Assembly (NCBI RefSeq): GCF_009856355.1
Contig: NZ_WMEW01000001.1
Coordinates: forward strand, 620,001 to 684,000
Length of the DNA stretch: 64,000 bases
From: Halobacillus litoralis
GTDB lineage: Bacteria; Bacillota; Bacilli; Bacillales; Halobacillaceae
Direction: 5' to 3'
Positions 33,762 to 43,024 of this stretch are shown in pieces. How positions within the stretch are numbered: position 1 is the first letter of the stretch; every line of letters starts with the position of its first letter. The position numbers were made by a program, and so were the translations under genes. Under the pieces are notes generated by a model. It saw nothing but the letters and a program-made list of their open reading frames with translations. It was not told the origin of the DNA and made no database searches.

Positions 33762-35315
33762 CTATTCTGTTCCTTGATTAACGGTTTCCCTCAGCTTGAA
33801 CTTTTGAAGCTTCCCACTCGCATTCCTTGGCAGCTCGTCCACAAATTCATAGCGTCTCGGCCGCTTATACCGGGCCAGCTGCCCACCTGAAATACAGAAT
33901 TCATCCAGCTCCTTTTCGGATAAGGCAGGATCTTTTCTGACGATATAGGCAGCTACGCGTTCTCCCCAGAGCTGATCCGGTTCGCCGATGACAGCAGCAT
34001 CGAGGACGCCCGGGTGGGCGAATAAGCAGTCCTCCACTTCTCTTGAATAAATGTTTTCCCCGCCGGATAGAATCATATCCTTCACGCGGTCACTTACCCA
34101 CAAATACCCGTCTTCATCAAAACAGCCGATATCACCGGTGTGGTACCAGCCTTTATATAGGGCTTCCTTCGTTGCTTCCGGATTGTTATAGTATTCCTTC
34201 ATCATACTCGGTCCCCTCACGATAATTTCCCCGAGTTCCTGCGGTTTGCAAATCTCATTGGGTTCTGCGGGACCCTGTTCATTTGTCCGGACGACCCGGA
34301 TGTCGTGATGGAAAATCGGCCTTCCCGCCGATCCGGCTTTCTCAATCTGCTCGTGATCGAACAACGCTGTAATGGCCGGCCCCATTTCAGTCATGCCATA
34401 CGCCTGGACCAGTTCAATTCCAAGAATTTCATGCAGTCTCAAGGTCAGGGCAGGAGCCATTGGCGCCCCTCCATACAACCCTTGTCGGAGGGTCGAAAAG
34501 TCTTCATGGGAGAAATCTTCCTGAAGCATCATATTCCACATCGTTGGTGCAGCGAAGAACGTCGTGATCTGTTCTTCTCTTACGGTTCCGATTACTTCTG
34601 CTGCATCAAAGTGATGGACAAGGACGTTGGATGCACCGACCATCACGCGTGGGAAGAAGGCACAATGCAGTTCCGCGCAGTGGAAGATAGGAGCAGCGGT
34701 CATCCCTCGATCTGTTTCCTGAAGATGCATGGACGCCGCTATAATGAGCGCTTGATCCACCATATTCCTGTGCGTATGAATGACGCCCTTCGGCAGGCCG
34801 GTCGTTCCTGATGTATACATGATTGCATAGGGGTCATCCTCCCGCACTTCACAAACCGGCGGGCGTTCCACCACCTGTTCCATACGATCATAATAATGAG
34901 ATGCAAAGGTGAAATCTTCATCAATAGACCAGAATTCCACTCCCGGCAGGCCACCAGCCACCGGCTCCACTTGAGGAGCTGTCGCTTTTTCAAAAAGCAC
35001 AACCTTCGGACCGGCGTCTTTCAAAATGAAACGGATTTCATTCTCAGTCAGACGGAAGTTAATAGGATTGAAGACAGCGCCGATCTTCATACAGGCAAAT
35101 AAAATCGTAGCGAATTCGACTGTGTTGTACAACACAGTGGATACTTTATCCCCCTTCTCCACTCCGGAAGCTGCCAGAGCTGCTGCTGCCCGGTTCACTT
35201 CATCCTCCCATTCCTTGAACGTCCACCGCATTCCGAGACGAACATCCACAAGGCCTTCTTTTTCCGGATACTTAGCGACCGTCTGCTCAAACATACTTTT
35301 TAATGTTGGTCCCAT
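33762..35315 (-). CDS. Acyl-CoA synthetase (fatty acid-CoA ligase family)
   Basis: ANL-superfamily adenylate-forming enzyme, 517 residues: P-loop Y-T-S-G-T-T-G-L-P-K-G, A5 motif Q-A-Y-G-M-T-E, Y-H-T-G-D-I (A7), and the C-terminal catalytic lysine in N-A-S-G-K-L-Q-K. It activates a carboxylic acid to its CoA thioester using ATP. Lying behind acyl-CoA dehydrogenase, thiolase and a short-chain dehydrogenase on the same strand, it probably feeds a beta-oxidation-type route. Chain length or branching cannot be told. AAAGGAG precedes the ATG. Confidence 0.92.
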   Translation of the reverse strand: MGPTLKSMFEQTVAKYPEKEGLVDVRLGMRWTFKEWEDEVNRAAAALAASGVEKGDKVSTVLYNTVEFATILFACMKIGAVFNPINFRLTENEIRFILKDAGPKVVLFEKATAPQVEPVAGGLPGVEFWSIDEDFTFASHYYDRMEQVVERPPVCEVREDDPYAIMYTSGTTGLPKGVIHTHRNMVDQALIIAASMHLQETDRGMTAAPIFHCAELHCAFFPRVMVGASNVLVHHFDAAEVIGTVREEQITTFFAAPTMWNMMLQEDFSHEDFSTLRQGLYGGAPMAPALTLRLHEILGIELVQAYGMTEMGPAITALFDHEQIEKAGSAGRPIFHHDIRVVRTNEQGPAEPNEICKPQELGEIIVRGPSMMKEYYNNPEATKEALYKGWYHTGDIGCFDEDGYLWVSDRVKDMILSGGENIYSREVEDCLFAHPGVLDAAVIGEPDQLWGERVAAYIVRKDPALSEKELDEFCISGGQLARYKRPRRYEFVDELPRNASGKLQKFKLRETVNQGTE

Positions 35316-35388
35316 TTTATCGACTCCTTTTCGTTTTTACCCGTGGCTTTTATGCCGGTTTATCAGGGGAATCCGGGGCACTGCGGGA

Positions 35389-36156
35389 CTACTTGGCCGG
35401 CATGCGTATGGCTCCGTCCAGACGGATCACCTCCCCATTCAACATGGAATTTTCTATGATGCTTACAACCAGATTGGCAAATTCATAAGGCCTTCCCAGA
35501 CGCTTCGGAAACGGGGTCATCTGACCGAGGCCTTCTTTTACTTGTTCAGGGAGGTTATCAAACATCGGTGTTTCAAAAAGCCCCGGGGCGATCGCCATGA
35601 CCCGGATACCCCAGCGGGCCAGTTCTCTTGAAACAGGAAGGGTCATTCCTGCCACGCCTCCTTTTGATGCACTATAGGCCGCCTGACCAATCTGTCCTTC
35701 AAAAGCGGCAACAGAGGAGGTATTGATCATGACGCCCCGCTCCCCATCCTCCGCTGCTTCATTTTTCTGCATCACTCCAGCAGCCAGGCGGATGACATTG
35801 AAGGTACCAATCAGATTGACTTGGATGACCTTTTGGAAAGATTCCAGAGAGTGGGGCCCGTCCCTGCCCGTTACTTTTTCAGCTGTAACGATGCCGGCAC
35901 AGTTGATCACCGCCTGAATACCTCCAAACGTCTCCACACCCTTCTTAAGCGCCTGTTGGACTTCTGCCTCAGATGTCACATCCGCCTGGATAAAGAGCGA
36001 ACGGCTCCCCAGTTCACGGGCCAGAGCCTGCCCTTTCTCTTCATTCTGATCGACGATAACCACACCGCCGCCCTGCCGGATAAGTTTCCGGACCACAGCT
36101 TCTCCCAGTCCGGAAGCTCCACCTGTAACAAACGCCGACGCACCCGATACATTCAT
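35389..36156 (-). CDS. Short-chain dehydrogenase (3-hydroxyacyl-CoA dehydrogenase-like)
   Basis: NAD-dependent SDR of 255 residues: T-G-G-A-S-G-L-G cofactor loop, N-C-A-G, catalytic Ser in N-T-S-S-V-A, and Y-S-A-S-K. The overall sequence with A-P-G-L-F-E-T-P-M resembles type 2 3-hydroxyacyl-CoA dehydrogenase (HSD17B10 kind). Start overlaps the thiolase stop (ATGA). It would oxidise the 3-hydroxyacyl-CoA before thiolysis. Confidence 0.88.
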   Translation of the reverse strand: MNVSGASAFVTGGASGLGEAVVRKLIRQGGGVVIVDQNEEKGQALARELGSRSLFIQADVTSEAEVQQALKKGVETFGGIQAVINCAGIVTAEKVTGRDGPHSLESFQKVIQVNLIGTFNVIRLAAGVMQKNEAAEDGERGVMINTSSVAAFEGQIGQAAYSASKGGVAGMTLPVSRELARWGIRVMAIAPGLFETPMFDNLPEQVKEGLGQMTPFPKRLGRPYEFANLVVSIIENSMLNGEVIRLDGAIRMPAK

Positions 36157-37298
36157 GACCGTCCTTCCATCCTTTCAATGACAGTCGCATTAGCCATGCC
36201 GTGTCCTTCACAGACGGCAATCAGCCCGTACCGTTTATCCGTTCGTTCTAATTCGTGAACCAGGCTCGTCATCAGCTTGGCTCCGGTCGCCCCGAGCGGA
36301 TGCCCCAAAGCGATCGCTCCGCCATTGACATTTAATTGTTCGTGGGAAACACCGGTTTCTTTCATCCAGAACATAGGAACAGGAGCAAAAGCTTCATTGA
36401 CCTCAAATACATCCACATCCTCTATGCTCAGACCGGCTTTCTTCAACACATGATAGGTCGCCGGTACAGGACCTGTAAGCATGAGTGTTGGGTCGGATCC
36501 GACAACCGACCGGGCCGTAATTTTCGCTTTCGGCTTCAGCCCCAGCTCAGCCGCTTTCTGCCTCGACATCAGGAGAAGGGCTGCGGCTCCGTCACTGATT
36601 TGACTGGCATTTCCCGCTGTAATACGTCCGCCCTCCTGGAAAGCAGGCGTCAGTGTGGATAAGGTTTCCTCAGACGTTCCCGGTCTGGGCCCTTCATCCC
36701 TGTCGATCTTGCCGGCGGCTGTTTCCACGGGCATGATTTCCTGTTGGAAGTATCCTTCTTGGATGGCTGACAGCGCCCGGCGGTGGCTTTCTGCTGCGTA
36801 GGCATCCAGGTTTTCTCTCGTAAGCTGCCACCGCTCTGCTATTCTTTCAGCTGAGATCCCCTGATTGATCATGTCAAAGCGTTTCGTCAGCGTCTCATTG
36901 AACGCCACGCCTTTCATGTTTGAAAACATCGGAACACGGGACATGCTTTCAACACCACAGGCAATGACAACATCCATATCGCCACAGGCGATGGCCTGTG
37001 CACCGAAATGAACGGCCTGTTGGCTGGAGCCGCACTGGCGGTCAAGGGTCACGCCCGGGACTTCCACAGGAAACCCGGCTGTTAAGGCAGCGATTCTCGC
37101 AATATCGCCGGCCTGCTCACCCACCTGGGAGACACACCCTGCAATCACGTCCTCCACAGATTCCTTTTGAATACCGGCTCGTTCAACGACTTCGCTTAAA
37201 ATACCGGCAAGAAGGATATCCGGGCGTATGGAGCTTAAGACGCCATTTCTTTTTCCTACAGGTGTTCGAACCGCTTCAACAATCACAACTTCATTCAT
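36153..37298 (-). CDS. Acetyl-CoA C-acyltransferase (thiolase)
   Basis: 381-residue thiolase with the nucleophilic cysteine in D-R-Q-C-G-S-S (about 90), [10 protein letters not shown] (catalytic His), and the C-terminal Cys in C-E-G-H-G-M-A-N, where most family members have C-x-G-G-G. It cleaves 3-ketoacyl-CoA. It overlaps the acyl-CoA dehydrogenase gene by 8 bases and the SDR gene by 4, so the three are coupled. Confidence 0.93.
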   Translation of the reverse strand: MNEVVIVEAVRTPVGKRNGVLSSIRPDILLAGILSEVVERAGIQKESVEDVIAGCVSQVGEQAGDIARIAALTAGFPVEVPGVTLDRQCGSSQQAVHFGAQAIACGDMDVVIACGVESMSRVPMFSNMKGVAFNETLTKRFDMINQGISAERIAERWQLTRENLDAYAAESHRRALSAIQEGYFQQEIMPVETAAGKIDRDEGPRPGTSEETLSTLTPAFQEGGRITAGNASQISDGAAALLLMSRQKAAELGLKPKAKITARSVVGSDPTLMLTGPVPATYHVLKKAGLSIEDVDVFEVNEAFAPVPMFWMKETGVSHEQLNVNGGAIALGHPLGATGAKLMTSLVHELERTDKRYGLIAVCEGHGMANATVIERMEGRS

Positions 37299-38460
37299 CC
37301 TTCGATCCTCCTAATCCCATCTTCTTCGCAATAATGGTTTTCATTATTTCATTGGATCCTGCATAGACGGCCGTGACAGGAGCATCACGAAACCTTCTGG
37401 CAATTTCATACTCTTCCATATATCCATAGCCCCCGTGAAGCTGCATACACTCCAGGGCTGTCTTTTTCACCAGCTCTGTTGTCCACCATTTGGACATCGA
37501 TACTTCCTTTACGACATCCTCTCCCTCCATATGGGCTTCAATCGTCCGGTTCAGGAAGGTACGGCCGATTTCAATTTCTGTATGCAGCTCCGCCAGCTTG
37601 AACTGGGTATTTTGAAAGGCAGCGATCGGTCTCCCGAAAGCCCGGCGCTGATTGACGTAATCCACGGTAATCTCCAGCATCCGTTCGCATGCGGCAATGG
37701 CTCCGATGCCTACGATCAGCCTCTCCTGCTGCAGCTGATTCATTAAATAATAAAATCCTTCCCCCTCTTTTCCCAGCAGCTGGGAAGAAGGAACGACGGC
37801 ATCTTCAAAAATCAGCTCCGCGGTATCCTGGCTGTGAAGGCCGATTTTTTCAAGCTTTCTTCCCCTTGAAAAGCCGCTCATCCCCCGCTCAACGACGAGA
37901 AGACTGATACCCTTGTGTGGAGGTGACGCATGAGGGTCTGTCCTGCAGACGACGACAACTAAATCCGCATGGATGCCATTCGTGATAAATGTCTTTTCTC
38001 CATTGACGATATAATGACCGTCTTCCTTCACCGCTGTCGTACGGATGGAAGCCAGATCCGAGCCTGCCCCCGGCTCTGTCATGGCAACAGCCGTTACCAT
38101 CTCCCCTGTCACACACTGCGGAAGCCACCTCGCTTTCTGCCCTTCACTTCCATAGGCTTCCAGGTAAGGCACAACGATATCATTGTGAAGGCCGATACCA
38201 ATTAAGCCTGTGCCTATCTTTTCAAGCTCTTCGTTAATGATGACGGAGTATCCAAAATCGGCGCCTGTACCCCCATAGGATTCATCAAGCCATGGACACA
38301 AGTAACCCTGTTCCCCCAGCTTTCTCCAAAAGGACCGGGGAACTTCCCCCTTCGCTTCCCATTCGTCATAATAGGGGAGAGCTTCCTTTTTCAAAAACTT
38401 TCTGAAGGAAGTCCGGAGCATTTCATGTTCATCCGTTATGTATCCCGCTTTCATGTCCAC
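37291..38460 (-). CDS. Acyl-CoA dehydrogenase
   Basis: FAD flavoenzyme of 389 residues with family motifs A-M-T-E-P-G-A-G-S-D (about 133) and Q-L-H-G-G-Y-G-Y-M-E-E-Y (about 345). The usual catalytic glutamate is probably one of the pair in the latter. First gene of the operon acyl-CoA dehydrogenase, thiolase, SDR, acyl-CoA synthetase. No enoyl-CoA hydratase or electron-transfer flavoprotein is adjacent. Confidence 0.92.
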   Translation of the reverse strand: MDMKAGYITDEHEMLRTSFRKFLKKEALPYYDEWEAKGEVPRSFWRKLGEQGYLCPWLDESYGGTGADFGYSVIINEELEKIGTGLIGIGLHNDIVVPYLEAYGSEGQKARWLPQCVTGEMVTAVAMTEPGAGSDLASIRTTAVKEDGHYIVNGEKTFITNGIHADLVVVVCRTDPHASPPHKGISLLVVERGMSGFSRGRKLEKIGLHSQDTAELIFEDAVVPSSQLLGKEGEGFYYLMNQLQQERLIVGIGAIAACERMLEITVDYVNQRRAFGRPIAAFQNTQFKLAELHTEIEIGRTFLNRTIEAHMEGEDVVKEVSMSKWWTTELVKKTALECMQLHGGYGYMEEYEIARRFRDAPVTAVYAGSNEIMKTIIAKKMGLGGSKDE

Positions 38461-38562
38461 CCTCCCTGCCTGTTTCTAAGCACCTAGTTTCTTCCCTCCT
38501 CCTTGTTTTTCCTGCCTCAACCGGAAAACGCTTACAAAAAGTTGTTTTTCTGCTTGAAATGA

Positions 38563-38594
38563 CAAAAAAACCAGCCCGGATCAGGCTGGTTTTG
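38563..38594 (-). terminator. Terminator of the HAD phosphatase gene
   Basis: AAAACCAGCC and GGCTGGTTTT pair with T-runs on both strands just after the stop at 38599. Confidence 0.88.
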
Positions 38595-38598
38595 TTCA

Positions 38599-39339
38599 TT
38601 ATTCTATTACCTTTTTAATGGCCGCGGCTACGCCGTCCTCAACATTGGACTTCGTCACAAAAGCCGCCTCATCTTTGACCACCTGCTGGGCGTTGCCCAT
38701 TGCTACACCAAGGCCCGCTTCCCGGATCATGGCTATGTCGTTCATGCTGTCGCCGACAGCCATGACGTTCTTCATATCCAGCTCCAGCCACTGGCACACT
38801 TTCAACAAGGCAGCTGCCTTGTTGACGCCGACCGGGTTCACCTCGATATTGGTAGGACTTGAATTCGTCACTTCCAACGCATCATTGGCCTGGAGCTCAT
38901 CCAGGATCACTTGACGGACCTCATCATCTTCGATATCGAAACCGAATTTGAGCCAGTCGTAGTCTTCAATTTCACTGTCAAAAGGATTCTGCGTATTATA
39001 CAGCCCCTGAACCGTTGATGACCAGAAATAAAGGCCGTGCTCCTGTTTCAATTCCCACAGACGATTCACGTGGCTGTGATCAAGCTTTGTCTGATCCACC
39101 AATTCGTAATCATGATTGTAAATCTCTCCACCATTAATGGTGACAATATACGATGAGCGGCCAAGCGCTTCAGAAATATGCCGGCACCGGGAAAGGGAGC
39201 GGCCTGTGCTCAAAACAACATGAATGCCCTTCTCCTTCGCCTGTTTCACCGCTGCAGCATTGGCTTCTGACACTTCACCGTCGTGATTTACCAATGTTCC
39301 ATCAAGATCAAGTGCGATTAATTTAATATCTTCTGCCAT
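38599..39339 (-). CDS. Cof-type HAD family phosphatase
   Basis: Sugar-phosphate or FMN-type phosphatase of the HAD IIB/Cof subfamily, 246 residues. Motif I A-L-D-L-D-G-T-L-V, motif II S-T-G-R, and motif III G-D-S-M-N-D-I-A-M-I are intact. ATG 39339 has GAGAGGACG upstream. Single gene; substrate unknown. Confidence 0.9.
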   Translation of the reverse strand: MAEDIKLIALDLDGTLVNHDGEVSEANAAAVKQAKEKGIHVVLSTGRSLSRCRHISEALGRSSYIVTINGGEIYNHDYELVDQTKLDHSHVNRLWELKQEHGLYFWSSTVQGLYNTQNPFDSEIEDYDWLKFGFDIEDDEVRQVILDELQANDALEVTNSSPTNIEVNPVGVNKAAALLKVCQWLELDMKNVMAVGDSMNDIAMIREAGLGVAMGNAQQVVKDEAAFVTKSNVEDGVAAAIKKVIE

Positions 39340-39430
39340 TATTCTCACGTCCTCTCTATATCCACTCTTCATTCTAATATAAGGCCGGCCCGCTTACAAT
39401 TCACACCTTCCGGAACAGGCATGATTAACT

Positions 39431-39450
39431 CCATACCACATTGGGTATGG
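39431..39450. promoter_or_regulatory. CstR/CsoR-type operator upstream of the DUF302 gene
   Basis: CCATACC-ACATTG-GGTATGG is a perfect 7-bp inverted repeat with a 6-base centre, 28 bases before the DUF302 start. Arms and spacing match the sites near cstR (41229, 41574, 43025), suggesting common control. Confidence 0.6.
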
Positions 39451-39478
39451 TAAAGGAGAATTCATAAGGAGGGAGTAC

Positions 39479-39862
39479 ATGTTTCATTATACGGTTGAAA
39501 CAAATAAGAGCGTAGAAGAAGCAGTGGAAAGCCTGGAAGCGAATTTAAAGGATGAACAGTTCGGCGTCCTATGGAACTTTGATCTGAAAGGAAAGCTGAA
39601 TGAAAAAGGTCTGGAATTTGAGGACGATTTCAGAGTGCTGGAAGTGTGCAATCCAAAAGAAGCGCAGCGGGTCCTGAACCAGAATAAAATGGCCGGATAC
39701 TTCCTTCCCTGTAAAGTGGTCGTCTATAAAGAGCAGGACCAGACAAGGATCGGAATGCCGAAGCCATCTTCCCTTACGCAAATGGTAAATGACGATCAAA
39801 TTCTCGCCATGGCTGAGGATATTGAATCACGCTTGATCCACTGTATGGACAAATCAATATAA
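39479..39862 (+). CDS. DUF302 domain protein
   Basis: 127-residue soluble protein of the DUF302 family (F-G-V-L-W-N-F-D-L-K, then E-V-C-N-P-K-E-A-Q-R-V-L, and L-P-C-K-V-V-V-Y). The family has a dimeric alpha/beta fold of unknown biochemical role and is often found near persulfide or metal stress genes. Two cysteines (in V-C-N and P-C-K) are conserved positions. A CstR-like operator lies just upstream and AAGGAGGGAG precedes the ATG, so I infer that it is part of the persulfide response. Confidence 0.85.
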   Translation: MFHYTVETNKSVEEAVESLEANLKDEQFGVLWNFDLKGKLNEKGLEFEDDFRVLEVCNPKEAQRVLNQNKMAGYFLPCKVVVYKEQDQTRIGMPKPSSLTQMVNDDQILAMAEDIESRLIHCMDKSI

Positions 39863-39917
39863 AGATAAAAGAGCTGCCTCATCGCGGGGTCACGGAAAAC
39901 TTTTCCCTGTCAAGAGA

Positions 39918-40359
39918 AGCGGTTAAAGGTTGTTGTTGATTCTCACGGATCGCTTGTCGATGGATGCCTGCCGCGGGCACGGCCTCCACTGACTTGGTCA
40001 AGAAATTCCTTAGGCCAAGGGGATCTTCGGTTCGCGCTGTTCCCGCAGCCATCACCACCGAACGCTCCTCCTGCCGACGTTAGAATATATGGGAGAGAGT
40101 GGGTGCCCTGTGCAGGTTCGCAGATTCAAAAGAACGGCATGGGCTGCGCTGATGAAGGCTGGCTGCTGGAATATGAAAAAGATTTCCCTCCATCCAGGGT
40201 GAACTGGGTGAAGGGGAGTCTTTTTCATTTTTAAAGAACTGCCAAGGAGCGGTGCCCCTTCCACTCCTGCAGAAGAACGAGTGACCCGAGATCGCCCAGC
40301 ATGGGTTTTGCGAGGAAGCTCGGGCGCTCGTCCGCGGAAAGGGAAGGGGCACCGCTCCT
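39918..40359. repeat. Dispersed GC-rich repeat and long inverted repeat
   Basis: The 580-base gap from 39863 to 40442 has no convincing gene. Blocks at 39951-39981 and 40051-40072 repeat those at 1388-1449. The sequence at 39918-39940 (TTAAAG..TGTTGTTGAT) resembles the inner end of the mobile elements at 29142 and 45331. Arms at 40245-40262 and 40342-40359 form a perfect 18-bp inverted repeat around 79 bases. It looks like accumulated small repetitive elements, with higher GC than nearby spacers. Confidence 0.5.
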
Positions 40360-40378
40360 GGCGTTAAGAAAGAAAAAA

Positions 40379-40438
40379 GCTTGTAAAGAAACAGGGGTTT
40401 CTCTACAAGCTGAGAGTGATTGATAAAAAAATCACTCT
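40379..40438. terminator. Two tandem hairpins after the YetF-like gene
   Basis: Stem 40379-40392/40397-40410 (one mismatch) is followed on the minus strand by TTTTTTC and should stop the YetF-like gene. Stem 40413-40421/40430-40438 has its T-run on the plus strand. Confidence 0.75.
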
Positions 40439-40442
40439 TTTT

Positions 40443-41156
40443 TTAATGGCTCAAAGGCGGGATATTGTCTGGGAGATGTCCTTTCAAGGAATAGTGAAAA
40501 CTCCCTTCACTGGTTAAAGCCCCGTAAAAAACATCCGTTACCCGGTGATTACCCAGGGCCTCCTCCAGCCACGCCCGATCACGCCCCATCTTTTGAAGGA
40601 TATCAGGCTGGAGTTTCCCATCAAGAATGATGGGGACATCATACCCCCCGCCCCTTACAGAAAGACTGAAATCCTCCCGTGCCGGCGGTTCTTTATCCGG
40701 CAATAACTTGACGGATAAAGAACCGTTCGCCTCAACAATACCCAGCTCAACCTGAGTGAGATCGAAGACCTGCTGTTCGCGGAGCATCTGTGTAATGTTA
40801 TCAATGGAATACCGGATCTGATATAAATTTTTCTCCACCATTTGTCCCTTATAAACAACGATTGTGGGTTCAAATGTCAACATTTTTCCAAGCTTCCTGT
40901 TTTTCAGCTTGACCGTAACAATGAATTTCTGCAGCAGGGCAATGACAATAATAGCGGCAACGGTATGTATATGATCAATGTCCGGATCGGCGATATCTGC
41001 ACCAACGACGGAACCTAGAACAAGCACAACAAGAAAATCAAAAACCGGAAGTTCTCCGATCGAACGTTTCCCCATAAAGATTCCCACTCCAAGCATCAGC
41101 GGGAGAATGGTCACAATTCGGATGATAACAACGAACAGGTCCTTCCATAACTCCAT
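40443..41156 (-). CDS. DUF421 membrane protein (YetF/YdfS-like)
   Basis: 237 residues: three N-terminal transmembrane segments (to about residue 85) then a cytoplasmic DUF421 domain with R-x-S-I-D-N-I-T-Q-M-L-R-E-Q-Q and a later E-D-F-S-L-S-V-R-G-G-G-Y segment. YetF-type proteins in Bacillus are membrane proteins, some linked to spores and to mechanosensing or germination; a function here is not known. ATG 41156 has GGAGGTGG upstream, while the longer frame has none. Confidence 0.85.
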   Translation of the reverse strand: MELWKDLFVVIIRIVTILPLMLGVGIFMGKRSIGELPVFDFLVVLVLGSVVGADIADPDIDHIHTVAAIIVIALLQKFIVTVKLKNRKLGKMLTFEPTIVVYKGQMVEKNLYQIRYSIDNITQMLREQQVFDLTQVELGIVEANGSLSVKLLPDKEPPAREDFSLSVRGGGYDVPIILDGKLQPDILQKMGRDRAWLEEALGNHRVTDVFYGALTSEGSFHYSLKGHLPDNIPPLSH

Positions 41157-41222
41157 AGATTCCACCTCCATTTCTATTTTCACCCTTCCACCTTGTCCTA
41201 TCCATTTATTCAAACAGAGGTG

Positions 41223-41249
41223 TTGACATTATACCTATAGGGGTATAAT
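41223..41249 (+). promoter_or_regulatory. cstR promoter and operator
   Basis: TTGACA (41223-41228) and a TATAAT/TAATAT stretch (41244-41251) flank a perfect inverted repeat TTATACC-TATAGG-GGTATAA (41229-41248). A CsoR-family repressor bound here would block the promoter; autoregulation of cstR is expected. Confidence 0.8.
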
Positions 41250-41299
41250 ATATGTCATGTACTGTTCAACAACGAACATCTTCACAAGGAGGGGAAAAC

Positions 41300-41557
41300 A
41301 TGGAATATAATGACGCCATGAAAAACCGAGTCAAGCGTCTCGAAGGCCAGCTGCGGGGTGTATTGAAGATGATGGAAGAAAATAAAGACTGTAAAGATGT
41401 CATTACGCAGCTCTCTGCTTCACGGAGTGCCCTTGACCGGGCGATCGGACTTGTTGTAAGTTCCAACCTTGTGGAGTGCATCCAGGAAGCAGATCAACAG
41501 GAAGATAAAGAAGCCTCTATTAATGAGGCCGTTCAACTGCTCGTGAAAAGCAGATAA
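41300..41557 (+). CDS. cstR: CstR persulfide-sensing repressor
   Basis: CsoR/RcnR family all-alpha repressor, 85 residues. K-N-R-V-K-R-L-E-G-Q-L-R-G near the N-terminus is the DNA-binding region; the first Cys is in N-K-D-C-K-D and the second in N-L-V-E-C-I. The histidine that completes the copper site in CsoR is replaced by asparagine (S-S-N-L), the mark of CstR, which senses persulfides through the two cysteines. ATG 41300 follows AAGGAGGGG. It heads an operon of sulfur-relay genes with matching operators. Confidence 0.9.
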   Translation: MEYNDAMKNRVKRLEGQLRGVLKMMEENKDCKDVITQLSASRSALDRAIGLVVSSNLVECIQEADQQEDKEASINEAVQLLVKSR

Positions 41558-41573
41558 AATTTTTAAATTTTTA

Positions 41574-41591
41574 TATACCCTATGGTGTATA
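41574..41591 (+). promoter_or_regulatory. CstR operator before the DsrE-like gene
   Basis: TATACC-CTATGG-TGTATA (41574-41591) is an inverted repeat with one arm mismatch and the same 6-base centre as the cstR operator; it lies 21 bases before the DsrE-like start. Confidence 0.75.
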
Positions 41592-41612
41592 TAAACCAAG
41601 GAGGATAACCCA

Positions 41613-42092
41613 TTGTCTGAGACAAAAAAGACGAATATTATTTTATTCAGCGGGGATTATGATAAGGCTATGGCTGCCTACATCATCGCCAACGGAGCAG
41701 CAGCCTACGATCATGAAGTAACCATTTTCCACACGTTCTGGGGATTGAACGCTTTACGTAAAGATGAACCCATCCAATTGAAAAAAGGACTTATGGAGAA
41801 AATGTTCGGTCGCATGATGCCTAGAGGTGTCAATAAAATGGGCATTTCTAAAATGAACTTTGCCGGATTCGGACCGAAAATGATCAAAGACGTCATGAAA
41901 AAGCATAATGTGATGCCGCTGCCGGATTTGATCAGCATGGCCCAGGAACAGGAAGTCAATCTTGTCGCCTGCACGATGACTATGGACCTTTTAGGGCTGC
42001 AGAAAGAAGAATTGATGGATGATATTCAATATGCTGGTGTAGCCGCCTATCTCGCTGATGCTGAAGAGGGCGCTGTAAACCTGTTTATATAA
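41613..42092 (+). CDS. DsrE/DsrF/DrsH-like sulfur carrier (DsrE2 type)
   Basis: 159-residue protein of the DsrE2 family, which binds sulfane sulfur on a conserved cysteine, here in L-V-A-C-T-M-T-M-D-L-L-G. N-terminal I-I-L-F-S-G-D-Y-D-K-A-M-A-A and F-W-G-L-N are family features. Start is TTG with AAGGAGG upstream. It likely passes sulfur between the rhodanese and TusA proteins of this operon. Confidence 0.87.
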   Translation: MSETKKTNIILFSGDYDKAMAAYIIANGAAAYDHEVTIFHTFWGLNALRKDEPIQLKKGLMEKMFGRMMPRGVNKMGISKMNFAGFGPKMIKDVMKKHNVMPLPDLISMAQEQEVNLVACTMTMDLLGLQKEELMDDIQYAGVAAYLADAEEGAVNLFI

Positions 42093-42109
42093 TCGAGGAG
42101 GAATCAGGA

Positions 42110-42406
42110 ATGAAAACATTGACGGCAAAAGAAGTAGAACAAAAGCTGAATGAAGGAAAAACATTGAATATCGTGGATGTCCGCGAAGATGAAGAAGTCG
42201 CTGAAGGTATGATTCCAGGTGCCACGCACATACCACTGGGTTCCATCGCAGACCGTGCAGGTGAACTGGATAAAGAAAAACCTTATATTATGGTCTGCCG
42301 CTCGGGTGGACGCAGCGGCCGCGCCAGCCAGATTCTTGAAGATAAAGGGTTTGATATCACAAACATGGAAGGCGGCATGATGAGCTGGGAGGGCCCCACG
42401 GAATAA
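42110..42406 (+). CDS. Single-domain rhodanese
   Basis: 98-residue sulfurtransferase; catalytic cysteine in M-V-C-R-S-G-G-R-S and the N-terminal V-D-V-R-E-D motif. It transfers sulfane sulfur to acceptor thiols. Third gene of the cst operon, 17 bases after the DsrE-like gene. Confidence 0.92.
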   Translation: MKTLTAKEVEQKLNEGKTLNIVDVREDEEVAEGMIPGATHIPLGSIADRAGELDKEKPYIMVCRSGGRSGRASQILEDKGFDITNMEGGMMSWEGPTE

Positions 42407-42411
42407 TCAAG

Positions 42412-42427
42412 CCACCCTTATGGGTAG
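42412..42427 (+). promoter_or_regulatory. Weak CstR-like operator
   Basis: CCACC-CTTATG-GGTAG keeps the GGTA/TACC-like arms and 6-base centre of the other sites with two mismatches, just before the TusA-rhodanese gene. It could be a secondary site. Confidence 0.4.
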
Positions 42428-42440
42428 AGGAGGAACAGGA

Positions 42441-43010
42441 ATGGATGTTAAGACAGATGTAACACTGGATGCTAAAGGAACAGCCTGCCCGATGCCGATC
42501 GTGAAAACGAAAAAATCGATGAAAGGCATGGAATCCGGGCAGGTGCTGGAAGTCCAGGCCACTGATAAAGGGTCCACAGCAGACCTGCAGGCATGGACAA
42601 AAAGTGCCGGTCACCAGTACCTGGGTACCATTGAAGAAGACGGAGTCCTCAAACACTATGTCCGCAAAGCCAATGATGATGAAACAAGAGAGAAAAAGCA
42701 CCCGGATGTCGTGGACAACGAGGAGCTGAATGCCGTTCGTTCAAACTCCGAATCCATCATTGTTGATGTCCGCGAAGCTGCAGAGTATGCATTTCATCAC
42801 ATCCCTGAGGCTGTTTCTATTCCTTTGGGGGAAATCGATGATCGCGGAGATGAGCTCGATCAGAGTAAAACGGTCTATGTCGTTTGCCGCACAGGCAGCC
42901 GAAGCGACCTGGCTGCACAAAAGCTTGCCGCCAAAGGGTTTCCTGCTGTCTATAACGTAGTTCCCGGGATGAGTGCCTGGAACGGCGAAACGAAATCACT
43001 CAACCAATAA
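42441..43010 (+). CDS. TusA-rhodanese fusion (CstA-like)
   Basis: 189 residues: N-terminal TusA/SirA domain (C-P-M-P-I-V-K-T-K-K, sulfur-carrying Cys about residue 13) and C-terminal rhodanese domain (about residue 100 on; D-V-R-E-A and catalytic Cys in V-V-C-R-T-G-S-R-S). Staphylococcus CstA similarly joins rhodanese and TusA-type domains, in a different arrangement. It should shuttle persulfide sulfur within one chain. Start ATG 42441 follows GAGGAGG. Confidence 0.88.
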   Translation: MDVKTDVTLDAKGTACPMPIVKTKKSMKGMESGQVLEVQATDKGSTADLQAWTKSAGHQYLGTIEEDGVLKHYVRKANDDETREKKHPDVVDNEELNAVRSNSESIIVDVREAAEYAFHHIPEAVSIPLGEIDDRGDELDQSKTVYVVCRTGSRSDLAAQKLAAKGFPAVYNVVPGMSAWNGETKSLNQ

Positions 43011-43024
43011 TTTTTTAAATAAAA

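Noticed and set aside
41266..41481. Minus-strand frame opposite cstR
   Set aside because: Shadow of cstR without its own ribosome binding site.
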